IMG/VR virus record: IMGVR_UViG_3300037160_000083
Span: 1-20,802 of that record
Reading direction: 5' to 3' (one strand)
Length of the DNA stretch: 20,802 nucleotides
DNA from: a virus
The notes beneath the pieces are model-generated. The model was not told the DNA's origin. It was given only the letters and a program-made list of their open reading frames with translations, and did not search any database. The position numbers and the translations under genes are program-made. Of this stretch, positions 13,742 to 18,556 are shown piece by piece (positions within the stretch are counted from its first letter, which is position 1; every line of letters begins with the position of its first letter).

Positions 13742-13817
13742 TGGTACGCGCGGAAGGAGTTAAACCTTCTTGAACTATCTTATCAGGATAGCGCCTAAGT
13801 CGTTCAGCCACGCGCGT
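13742..13817 (-). tRNA. tRNA-Ile(GAU)
   Basis: Anticodon GAT (complement at 13782-13784). Acceptor ACGCGCG/CGCGCGT, CCA encoded. T-loop TTTAACT has U56 and the D-loop GAACGACTTA has G18-A19: the 19-56 pair is A-U. Confidence 0.92.
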
Positions 13818-13824
13818 ATGAAAC

Positions 13825-13900
13825 TGGAGCCGACGGCCGGGAACGATCCGGCGACCTTACCCTTACCAAGGGTACGCTCTACCACCTGAGCTACATCGGC
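13825..13900 (-). tRNA. tRNA-Thr(GGU)
   Basis: Anticodon GGT (complement at 13865-13867). Acceptor GCCGATG/CGTCGGC, discriminator U, CCA encoded, D-loop GG. T-loop ATCGTTC has A54. Very similar 5' half to tRNA-Thr(CGU), suggesting duplication. Confidence 0.93.
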
Positions 13901-13915
13901 GAAACCTTACGAAAC

Positions 13916-13991
13916 TGGAGCCGACGGAGACAATCGAAGTCTCGACCTCCGATTTACGAAAACGGCGCTCTACCACCTGAGCTACGTCGGC
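13916..13991 (-). tRNA. tRNA-Thr(CGU)
   Basis: Anticodon CGT (complement at 13956-13958). Acceptor GCCGACG/CGTCGGC, discriminator U, CCA encoded, canonical elbow with T-loop TTCGATT. One T-T mismatch in the anticodon stem. Confidence 0.93.
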
Positions 13992-13992
13992 A

Positions 13993-14068
13993 TGGAGCCG
14001 GGAGGGACGCTCGAAGTCCCACAGTCCACTTTACAGGAGTGGCGCTCTGCATCTTAAGCTATCCCGGC
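13993..14068 (-). tRNA. tRNA-Thr(UGU) with C33
   Basis: Anticodon TGT (complement at 14033-14035) in loop CCTGTAA, so base 33 is C. Acceptor GCCGGGA/TCCCGGC, discriminator U, CCA encoded. T-loop TTCGAGC is normal, but the D-loop AAGATGCA lacks GG; it keeps G19. Confidence 0.9.
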
Positions 14069-14072
14069 AAAA

Positions 14073-14160
14073 CTTTACGGCGGGCGCTCTACCATTGAGC
14101 TAACGGCCTCGGAAGCAAGGGAGGTCGTACTGGACTCGAACCGAACATCTCCCGCCTGCT
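14073..14160 (-). tRNA. Candidate circularly permuted (or rearranged) tRNA: 3' half precedes 5' half
   Basis: In transcription order a 3' half comes first (14160-14122): anticodon-stem strand GCGGG, variable AGATG, T-loop TTCGAGT and acceptor strand ACGACCT. After 12 nt comes a 5' half (14109-14073): acceptor strand AGGCCGT, TA, a perfect GCTC-AATGGTA-GAGC D-arm, and anticodon-stem strand CCCGC. Joined in tRNA order, the anticodon stem pairs 5/5 and the acceptor 6/7 (one C-A). The T-stem is damaged, no CCA follows, and the anticodon cannot be assigned. It is either a permuted tRNA gene or the scar of a tandem-duplication deletion. Confidence 0.55.
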
Positions 14161-14236
14161 TGGAGCGACCACCCGGCTACGATCCGGGAACCTCGACTTC
14201 GGCAAAGTCGCGCTCTACCCGTTGAGCTATGGCCGC
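14161..14236 (-). tRNA. tRNA-Gly(GCC)
   Basis: Anticodon GCC (complement at 14201-14203). Acceptor GCGGCCA/TGGTCGC, discriminator U, CCA encoded, D-loop GG. T-loop ATCGTAG has A54. The permuted tRNA halves follow its CCA immediately. Confidence 0.92.
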
Positions 14237-14243
14237 GAAACTT

Positions 14244-14444
14244 TGGTCGGTCCTGACAGTTCGCCGTTTGAGTTACCAGGATTTCACAGATGTTCCGTTA
14301 GCGCGAATCGTCATCCGCGCCGCTTTGTCTTCTGGTATCTACCTGTCGTCCACCGGCGATAAGGCCGGAGCACTTTTTCCATACCCGTCAGCTCGTGAGG
14401 TACGCCTCGGATCGCCCGCAAGGGTGGCTCAGTGCTTAGGACCG
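14244..14444 (-). ncRNA. 201-nt RNA with tRNA acceptor and encoded CCA, tmRNA-like topology
   Basis: The ends form a perfect 7-bp acceptor CGGTCCT/AGGACCG followed by discriminator A and CCA, exactly as in neighbouring tRNAs, but the interior is about 183 nt. It contains GAGG-CGTA-CCTC, CCGGC-CTTATC-GCCGG and GCGCG/CGCGC hairpins, a possible TGAG..ACC/GGT..CTCA long-range helix near the ends, and a GCACT/AGTGC pairing. There is no T-arm with UUC, no G3-U70 and no 5' GGUUCGAC signature. It could be a divergent phage tmRNA, a tRNA holding an intron, or a new CCA-ended RNA. Confidence 0.5.
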
Positions 14445-14457
14445 AAACTTTCAAAAA

Positions 14458-14533
14458 TGGAGCGTCCTGCGGGTAACCCTCCCGCTTAAAACTGGTTTGG
14501 AAGACCAGTGCCTCAGTTTTCGGCCAAGGACGC
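14458..14533 (-). tRNA. tRNA-Gly(UCC), second copy, altered elbow
   Basis: Anticodon TCC (complement at 14499-14501) in loop CTTCCAA. Acceptor GCGTCCT/AGGACGC, discriminator U, CCA encoded. T-loop AGGGTTA has G55-G56; the D-loop AAAACTGA can supply A18-C19. Unrelated in sequence to the other tRNA-Gly(UCC). Confidence 0.85.
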
Positions 14534-14615
14534 ACGTTTGTAAAACGACTTCCGATTCAAAGATCGACGGCCCGGTGGTCGTAACCACGCAAAGCCAATG
14601 TACCTATCGTTTAGA

Positions 14616-14972
14616 TCAATTCCAATTCTGGTACCACCCCGCCAGCAACTTCCCGCCGTCGGGCATCTCCGGATCGTACGGACGCGCTCTCAACTCTTCC
14701 CGGTACATCGCGCGTAACCGTCTCTGCCACAACCGTTTCATATCCATCGGCGGTGGGTAGAAGTAGTGGTTGCCGAACGGGTAACGTTCCTTCCGCCTGT
14801 ACAACCCCCGACGAGTCTCGTACTCGCGCGGGCTGAAGCATGAGCGCCGGTCGCCGTTACGGTTACCGTACGTGCCAGGTTTGTGGCGTCCGCAGTACCC
14901 GTCTTCCCCTATCGGTTCCCACACACGGGTTTCCGTACACAGGTCCCAATAGTGCGTGTTGTTTCTCGACAT
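14616..14972 (-). CDS. Small basic protein of unknown function within the tRNA array
   Basis: A 118-residue Arg- and aromatic-rich protein that I do not recognise. The N-terminal 50 residues contain three cysteines and a histidine (LCTETRVW, DGYCGRH, RRSCFSPREY), which could hold a metal. The C-terminal half is basic with several Tyr/Trp (KRLWQRRLRAMYREELRARP, GWYQNWN). The start at 14972 has GGAGG 13 nt upstream, rather far. It sits between tRNA-Pro and tRNA-Gly(UCC) on the same strand and is probably cotranscribed. RNA binding is a guess from charge only. The 80 nt after its stop (14535-14615) hold one GTGGT-TACG-ACCAC hairpin and nothing else recognisable. Confidence 0.55.
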   Translation of the reverse strand: MSRNNTHYWDLCTETRVWEPIGEDGYCGRHKPGTYGNRNGDRRSCFSPREYETRRGLYRRKERYPFGNHYFYPPPMDMKRLWQRRLRAMYREELRARPYDPEMPDGGKLLAGWYQNWN

Positions 14973-15023
14973 GTTAGCCTGTTATCCTCCTACAAAGCTG
15001 ACATGGCGCACCTCCTTAGAATT

Positions 15024-15101
15024 TGGTCTGGGCGGCTGGATTTGAACCAGCGAAAACCTGCTCCCAAGGCAGGTGGGCAAACCAGACTACCCTACGCCCA
15101 G
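15024..15101 (-). tRNA. tRNA-Pro(UGG)
   Basis: Anticodon TGG (complement at 15064-15066). Acceptor CTGGGCG/CGCCCAG, discriminator A, CCA encoded, D-loop GG, T-loop TTCAAAT. Canonical throughout. Confidence 0.95.
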
Positions 15102-15109
15102 ATGTACTA

Positions 15110-15155
15110 CCACAAAAACCAAACGGCCCGGAATTCCTTTCGGAAACCGGGCCGT
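15110..15155 (-). terminator. Rho-independent terminator-like hairpin inside the tRNA array
   Basis: Perfect 9-bp arms (15123-15131 and 15147-15155, core GGCCCGG/CCGGGCC) with an inner TTCC-TTTC-GGAA helix, followed on the minus strand by TTTGGTTTTT. It lies upstream of tRNA-Pro, so it would attenuate transcription from the 17 kb promoter before the remaining tRNAs unless they have their own promoter or the phage antiterminates. Confidence 0.65.
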
Positions 15156-15348
15156 CTTGAAATCGAACTTTATTCCAAGTCGGCTCAGGTCCCCATTGGA
15201 CGCGCGTCCGTATTGACAGTACGGGTCGGGCGCGTTGTGGGTTCCGCTATGGCGAAATGGAATTTCTGTCTCATCTTTTCAGGCCACTACGTTTCAACAA
15301 GTTCAGTATGCGCTAATTCCGTTTCGGAAAGCAAGCATTATTTTGAGA
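15156..15348. other. Gene-free stretch upstream of plus-strand small gene
   Basis: About 190 nt without a convincing gene. It has a GGACGCGCGTCC palindrome near 15198 and an isolated TTGACA at 15214-15219 with no matching -10 at normal distance. It separates the terminator from the plus-strand zinc protein gene. Confidence 0.35.
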
Positions 15349-15354
15349 TATTAT
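15349..15354 (+). promoter_or_regulatory. -10 hexamer TATTAT for leaderless plus-strand gene
   Basis: The hexamer ends 6 nt before the ATG at 15361. The intervening TGGAGC is too close to the ATG to be a good SD. Confidence 0.4.
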
Positions 15355-15360
15355 TGGAGC

Positions 15361-15648
15361 ATGCCCACTCGCGGTATCGGCTACGCCTTTCGCCAGCGTC
15401 CAGCCCAAGCACGGTTTTGTCCATGGTGCGGGGTGGAGTCGTTGGAACGGGATCAGTACAAACGGGATCGGCACAGTCACGGAGTCGGGAACGGCGGGTG
15501 CCATCCCGAGTTCGCATGTAGGACTTGCGGGTCGGGGTTCGAGCTACGGAACTCGTACAGAGCTGATCAGGCCGTGGCGTTGTTGCGCGCCGAGTCGCGC
15601 CTGCGCCCGGACGATTTTGAGAAGGTGGCGGAAGCGGAGTGGAGTTGA
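15361..15648 (+). CDS. Small zinc-ribbon-like protein, plus strand, unknown function
   Basis: A 95-residue protein. FCPWCG at about residues 19-24 and GCHPEFACRTCG around 48-59 supply two CxxC knuckles; a FELRNSYRADQA segment and an Arg/Glu-rich C-terminus follow. It probably binds zinc; I do not recognise a family with confidence. The start at 15361 fits the leaderless -10. The last ~7 codons are antisense to tRNA-Ser(CGA). Like the HNH gene at 12915, it is opposed to the array and butts against a tRNA 3' end. Confidence 0.55.
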   Translation: MPTRGIGYAFRQRPAQARFCPWCGVESLERDQYKRDRHSHGVGNGGCHPEFACRTCGSGFELRNSYRADQAVALLRAESRLRPDDFEKVAEAEWS

Positions 15649-15716
15649 ACCCTCAAGGCCGTTTAAGGACCAACTGTTTTCGAGACAGTTCCCGTCGCCA
15701 ATCGGTGTGCGCTTCC
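15626..15716 (-). tRNA. tRNA-Ser(CGA)
   Basis: Anticodon CGA (complement at 15680-15682). Acceptor GGAAGCG/CGCTTCC, discriminator G, CCA encoded, class II variable arm. T-loop TTCAACT; the T-stem carries one bulged A. The 3' end is overlapped antisense by the plus-strand gene. Confidence 0.9.
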
Positions 15717-15726
15717 ATAAAACTGG

Positions 15727-15800
15727 TGGAGGGCCGCGAGCGAATCGAACGCTCTGTCAATCGCTTTGCAGGCGATGTGGTCACCGTTTCCCTGCGACCC
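15727..15800 (-). tRNA. tRNA-Cys(GCA)
   Basis: Anticodon GCA (complement at 15767-15769). Acceptor GGGTCGC/GCGGCCC, discriminator U (a cysteine identity base), CCA encoded, D-loop GG, T-loop TTCGATT. Confidence 0.95.
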
Positions 15801-15808
15801 TTAAAAAG

Positions 15809-15850
15809 TGGCACACCCGCGAGGATTTGAACCCCAACGGGAGAACCGTT
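15809..15850 (-). pseudogene. Truncated tRNA: T-arm and 3' acceptor with CCA only
   Basis: T-loop TTCAAAT in a T-stem TGGGG/CCTCG, then acceptor strand CGGGTGT, discriminator G and CCA. No 5' acceptor strand (ACACCCG) or D-arm exists upstream, where tRNA-Trp ends directly. An AACGG/CCGTT hairpin precedes it. A remnant of a deleted tRNA. Confidence 0.7.
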
Positions 15851-16262
15851 AAACTTGGCACGGGGGCCGAGGATCAAACTCGGCTGACTGGTTTTGGAGA
15901 CCAGTCGCTTCTTCAGAAACACCCCCGCGTATCCTGATCCGACTCCTAACCCTGTGACAGCACGCACATACCAGATCGCATTTGGCGATTTCCCTATCAA
16001 TCCTTTCCTTTGACCAGCCCGCCCTAACTACCATAGCGATGTTAATGTCCTTCTGGCTCCCTGGCAAATGGTCAAAGTCCATCGCACAATAATGGAACTT
16101 CCGGCCACAGTCTGCGCAAGGCCCATTCTTGGCTTCACGGATAATATCTTCTGCCCTACGTTTTTGTAATGCTCTCGCCTTGATATATTGCTCTTTATGT
16201 GAATAATAGTGTCTCAGGCGCGCAGCTCGGTTTCTTTCATCCAACGGATTTTTGTATGGCAC
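15849..16262 (-). CDS. HNH endonuclease whose frame runs through tRNA-Trp
   Basis: A 137-codon frame. The family part is residues ~1-108: MPYKNPLDERNRAARLRHYY, a Lys/Arg helix, GPCADCGRKF, MDFDHLPGSQK, EIAKCDLVCACCHRVR, a small HNH group common in phages. The remaining ~25 residues are simply the tRNA-Trp sequence read as protein, with the stop just past the tRNA CCA. Insertion immediately 5' of tRNA-Trp is likely. It starts with GTG; TGGTATAAT ends 7 nt upstream, and TGGAG in the gap is too close for a strong SD. Confidence 0.85.
   Translation of the reverse strand: MPYKNPLDERNRAARLRHYYSHKEQYIKARALQKRRAEDIIREAKNGPCADCGRKFHYCAMDFDHLPGSQKDINIAMVVRAGWSKERIDREIAKCDLVCACCHRVRSRIRIRGGVSEEATGLQNQSAEFDPRPPCQV
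15856..15928 (-). tRNA. tRNA-Trp(CCA) with reduced D-arm
   Basis: Anticodon CCA (complement at 15895-15897). Acceptor GCGGGGG/CCCCCGT with G1-U72, discriminator G, CCA encoded. The D-arm is TTTC-TGAA-GAAG with only a 4-nt loop. T-loop TTTGATC has U56, matching G18-A19 in the D-loop. It lies wholly inside the 3' end of the HNH frame. Confidence 0.88.
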
Positions 16263-16269
16263 GGCTCCA

Positions 16270-16278
16270 ATTATACCA
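16270..16278 (-). promoter_or_regulatory. Consensus extended -10 (TGGTATAAT) before HNH gene
   Basis: The hexamer TATAAT ends 7 nt before the GTG start at 16262. It could also feed transcription into tRNA-Trp and the following tRNAs. Confidence 0.55.
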
Positions 16279-16327
16279 AATGCGGGTTGGAGTCGGCTTA
16301 CCTCACCATCGGTTACGGGTGCGTGGT

Positions 16328-16402
16328 TGGTGCCCGCTACAGGTCTTGCACCTGCACTGAACCGCGTTTAGGGCGGTTGCCTCTGCGTTGGGCTAAGCGG
16401 GC
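16328..16402 (-). tRNA. tRNA-Leu(UAA), class I shape, C33, altered elbow
   Basis: Anticodon TAA (complement at 16368-16370) in loop CCTAAAC (C33). Acceptor GCCCGCT/AGCGGGC, CCA encoded. The variable loop is only ~5 nt, although bacterial leucine tRNAs have long arms. T-loop TGCAAGA has G55; the D-loop can supply A18-G19. Confidence 0.85.
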
Positions 16403-16412
16403 AAACGTAACT

Positions 16413-16486
16413 TGGTCCCGGTAGTAGGTTCGACCCTACAGGACTTCTCTTTTGAGGAGAAGATGTCTGCCTTGCATCATACCGGG
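16413..16486 (-). tRNA. tRNA-Leu(CAA), class I shape
   Basis: Anticodon CAA (complement at 16452-16454). Acceptor CCCGGTA/TACCGGG, CCA encoded. Short variable loop GTCCT. T-loop GTCGAA is only 6 nt; the D-loop keeps GG. Confidence 0.88.
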
Positions 16487-16492
16487 TGAAAT

Positions 16493-16577
16493 TGGTGGGC
16501 TCGGAGAGATTCGCACTCTCATGCCTTTCGGCGCTCCGTTCTGAGCGGAGTCTGTATACTTGTTCCAGCACGAGCCC
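16493..16577 (-). tRNA. tRNA-Leu(CAG)
   Basis: Anticodon CAG (complement at 16541-16543). Acceptor GGGCTCG/CGAGCCC, CCA encoded. The only leucine tRNA here with a long variable arm, GCC-GAAA-GGC. T-loop TGCGAAT has G55; the D-loop GAACAAGTATA supplies A18-G19. Confidence 0.9.
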
Positions 16578-16578
16578 G

Positions 16579-16656
16579 TGGTGTTCGGGATGGGGGTCGA
16601 ACCCATAAGACAACGGTTCTTAACCGTTGATGTCTGCCAAATTGCATCACCCGAAC
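16579..16656 (-). tRNA. tRNA-Leu(AAG), class I shape
   Basis: Anticodon AAG (complement at 16619-16621). Acceptor GTTCGGG/CCCGAAC, CCA encoded, D-loop GG, T-loop TTCGACC. Short variable loop. A34 with leucine is uncommon in bacteria and would need deamination to read CUC or CUG. Confidence 0.9.
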
Positions 16657-16659
16657 GCT

Positions 16660-16748
16660 TGGTGGGCATCGCAGGATTCAAACCTGCACTCCCGGATGGG
16701 AACTCTGTTTTACAGACAGGCGCGGCCAATCGTATCCGCCTGATGCCC
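16660..16748 (-). tRNA. tRNA-Tyr(GUA)
   Basis: Anticodon GTA (complement at 16711-16713). Acceptor GGGCATC/GATGCCC, CCA encoded, class II variable arm TTCCC-ATCC-GGGAG as expected for tyrosine. T-loop TTTGAAT has U56 and the D-loop ATACGATTGG has A19. Confidence 0.93.
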
Positions 16749-16782
16749 AAAACGTTAAATTGTCAAAGATCAAATATCAGAA

Positions 16783-16872
16783 TGGCGGAGAAGGCCAGAT
16801 TTGAACTGGCGGTGGTGTTATCCACGGTCGGTTAGCAACCGACTGCCTTAAGCCTGACTCAGCCACTTCTCC
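16783..16872 (-). tRNA. tRNA-Ser(GCU)
   Basis: Anticodon GCT (complement at 16834-16836). Acceptor GGAGAAG/CTTCTCC, discriminator G, CCA encoded, class II variable arm, T-loop TTCAAAT, D-loop GG. First tRNA after the array promoter. Confidence 0.95.
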
Positions 16873-16894
16873 GCAAGGTAAAGGTAAAGGTGGA

Positions 16895-17008
16895 TTACCA
16901 ACTGAGTCGCAGTCGATACGATAAGGACGATAGGGACGCTAGGGACGATGAGCGGGAGGGACAACTCGGCGAAAGCGAAAGTCGCAAGCGTAGGGCTGTG
17001 GTGCTCAT
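16895..17008 (-). CDS. Possible 37-residue leaderless leader peptide before the tRNA array
   Basis: An ATG lies 6 nt after the array promoter's -10, and the frame stays open for 37 codons. The product is Ser/Leu/Arg-rich (LRLRLSLSPS, LASLSSLSYR) and is encoded by imperfect 9-bp repeats at about 16919-16965. Composition suggests a by-product of repeat DNA, but translation from a leaderless start is possible. Weakly supported. Confidence 0.2.
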   Translation of the reverse strand: MSTTALRLRLSLSPSCPSRSSSLASLSSLSYRLRLSW

Positions 17009-17014
17009 GAGAAA

Positions 17015-17044
17015 AGTATAAGGCCAAACCGTTTCCGGCGTCAA
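17015..17044 (-). promoter_or_regulatory. sigma70-like promoter for the tRNA array
   Basis: The -35 TTGACG (17039-17044) and -10 TATACT (17015-17020) on the minus strand have an 18-bp spacer. It is the best full promoter in the window, about 140 bp before the first tRNA, and no other gene starts between. Confidence 0.75.
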
Positions 17045-17049
17045 GCGAT

Positions 17050-17115
17050 TTCTTTTACGAACGAGACGAGCGAGACGAACGAGACGGCGACCTCGCGTTA
17101 TCAGGCAAGGTCGCC
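17050..17115 (-). terminator. Hairpin and 9-bp repeats between terS operon and tRNA array
   Basis: Perfect 8-bp inverted repeat GGCGACCT/AGGTCGCC (17086-17093 and 17108-17115) after the last gene of the terS operon. No U-run follows; instead there are three 9-bp repeats of the type gaacgagac (about 17059-17085). A terminator is likely from position but is not of standard form. Confidence 0.45.
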
Positions 17116-17149
17116 GTTACCGTTTACCGTCTCGCTTACGTTGCGCTCT

Positions 17150-17329
17150 TTAATTACCCGTCGCGCACCACGGCCAGCACGGCGGCGCGCCAGGCGGCGG
17201 ATCGGGAGGCATTGTCGGACCGTGGTCAACTACTGTCGTTGGAGCAGCCGTATTGCTGCCTCCGACGATTTGGGGCGCTTGTTGGGTAGCAGCCAACAGC
17301 GCGATGAGAAGTACTGCCGTTTGAATCAT
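17150..17329 (-). CDS. 59-residue secreted-like, proline-rich small protein
   Basis: An N-terminal hydrophobic stretch MIQTAVLLIALLAATQQAPQ resembles a signal peptide or membrane anchor. A Thr/Ala linker follows, then a Pro-rich tail with MPPDPPPGAPPCWPWC, ending in two Trp and a CxxxC. An in-frame stop lies just upstream, so the ATG at 17329 is the only good start; SD is weak. It follows the 71-residue gene by 33 nt and ends the terS operon. Unknown function; a spanin-like or small lipoprotein role is not supported, since no lipobox is seen. Confidence 0.5.
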   Translation of the reverse strand: MIQTAVLLIALLAATQQAPQIVGGSNTAAPTTVVDHGPTMPPDPPPGAPPCWPWCATGN

Positions 17330-17362
17330 CGAACGGGTAGTGCGGACAGCGCGCGAAAAATC

Positions 17363-17578
17363 TCAAAAATGTTTTGACGTCCGTCCGCCTGGTCGTACAG
17401 GCTGCACGACCGCGCATGCCCACTTCATCGCACCAGCCGCGTTGTCGTCGAGAAAACGCGCAAGTTCCAGAAAGCCAAGTTGCACGCATTCGGACGCCAG
17501 GATACGCATACGGTCGTGTTCGCGTAAGGCGCGTTCGGACTGTACGAGACGGGCGGGATCTAGGTCGGAGTCAATCAT
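17363..17578 (-). CDS. Small protein overlapping the terS stop, unknown function
   Basis: A 71-residue protein starting within the last codons of terS (8-nt overlap), a typical translational-coupling arrangement. The first 50 residues are acidic and helical (ARLVQSERALREHDRMRILA, GFLELARFLDDNAAGAM). I recognise no family. Its position directly after terS suggests a packaging or head-assembly accessory role, which is inference only. Confidence 0.55.
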   Translation of the reverse strand: MIDSDLDPARLVQSERALREHDRMRILASECVQLGFLELARFLDDNAAGAMKWACAVVQPVRPGGRTSKHF

Positions 17579-18239
17579 CGCCGGAGTCCTCCGCCAAAAC
17601 CGTTCCTATCTCCATCTCCGTCTCCAGTAAAGGTTCTGGTCCAGGTACGGGCTCGGACGACTCCGGTTCCGGCGGCACCACAAACGGTTTGGTCGGTCTC
17701 GGCATCCGTGGGCGACTCAATATTTCCGCCAGTTCCTTCGCCGCACTGCCCTTATCCCCATCCTTACCGACGTTGGCCAACCTCGTCCTGCTCACTGGCG
17801 TTAGTCCGAATTCCGAGCAGAACCGTACGTAGATCGTCCAGTATTTAACGCTGATCCCGACGGACGGATTAGCTTTACGGTCTGCCACTATAAACGCCTC
17901 GGCGTCCCGATCCCACACGCGTTTGTCGATCAACTGCCCGCGCTGGTCCACGTCCGCGTCGGCCTTTATCGCCTCCCCGTACGCACGACAAGCCCCGTGG
18001 AGCGCGGCACAGTCGGGGCGCTTTTGTAGTCCCATGATTTCGAGTTGGGCGGCGAGTAGGTCCCAGAGAGTGCGGGCCTCGCCGGACAAGCTGGGTGGAG
18101 GAGCGCCGTACCCGGATTCGGGGACGGGTTCGGACTTGATCCGTTCGGCGAGCTTGCGCTTGCCGATCTTGCGCAGGTCCCCTTCGGCGGCGCGGACGGA
18201 GAGGGGTTTGGGACGGCGTCCGCTACCTAGAGCGCGCAT
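17571..18239 (-). CDS. terS: Terminase small subunit, P27 family
   Basis: A 222-residue protein that binds the packaging site and regulates TerL. Family features: GRRPKPLSVRAAEGDLRK at the N-terminus, PPPSLSGEARTLWDLLAAQL, the DCAALHGACRAYGEA helix, and VGISVKYWTIYVRFCSEFGL followed by PVSRTRL near residue 150. The C-terminal 40 residues are a Pro/Glu-rich tail. It starts inside the end of the previous gene (13-nt overlap) with GGAAGG upstream. terL lies about 9.8 kb away on the same strand, beyond the tRNA array; these genes are adjacent in many phages. Confidence 0.9.
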   Translation of the reverse strand: MRALGSGRRPKPLSVRAAEGDLRKIGKRKLAERIKSEPVPESGYGAPPPSLSGEARTLWDLLAAQLEIMGLQKRPDCAALHGACRAYGEAIKADADVDQRGQLIDKRVWDRDAEAFIVADRKANPSVGISVKYWTIYVRFCSEFGLTPVSRTRLANVGKDGDKGSAAKELAEILSRPRMPRPTKPFVVPPEPESSEPVPGPEPLLETEMEIGTVLAEDSGDD

Positions 18240-18550
18240 GGGGGACCGCCTTCCATAGTTTCCAATGCTAGGTCTAGAGATAAGTCAAAATCGGGGACGG
18301 TGCGGGTAACCTCGTTGTTCGTCGCCGTTTCCGTCCGTTCGCGCGCTCGCGCCAACCTGAACCCACGGTCCAGGACGAGCAATCGCGGGCCTGCGCTTCC
18401 GTCGGATGGAGTCGTGGCAAGGAGCCAAGTATCCTGAATTGCCCTGTGGTGATGTTGCCCTAATGTCATCTCGGTTTCCAGTACGTATACGACATCGGGT
18501 CGTAACTCCACTTGCAAAAGATCGTTGAAATTCACCATCGTCGATTCCAT
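18227..18550 (-). CDS. Protein of unknown function upstream of terS
   Basis: A 107-residue soluble protein that I do not recognise. It has LRPDVVYVLETEMTLGQHHH near the N-terminus, a His cluster followed by RAIQDTWLLATTP and a RLLVLDRGFRLAR strand-helix, and a C-terminal acidic helix. The start at 18550 has GAGG at good spacing; a second ATG four codons later is possible. Its end overlaps the terS start, and it follows the cysteine-rich gene by 6 nt. Confidence 0.6.
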   Translation of the reverse strand: MESTMVNFNDLLQVELRPDVVYVLETEMTLGQHHHRAIQDTWLLATTPSDGSAGPRLLVLDRGFRLARARERTETATNNEVTRTVPDFDLSLDLALETMEGGPPCAL

Positions 18551-18556
18551 CGTTTT

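Noticed and set aside
14385-14400. 16S rRNA fragment suggested by GTCAGCTCGTG on the plus strand
   Set aside because: Only about 11 bases match and the flanks do not resemble 16S rRNA; chance is sufficient.
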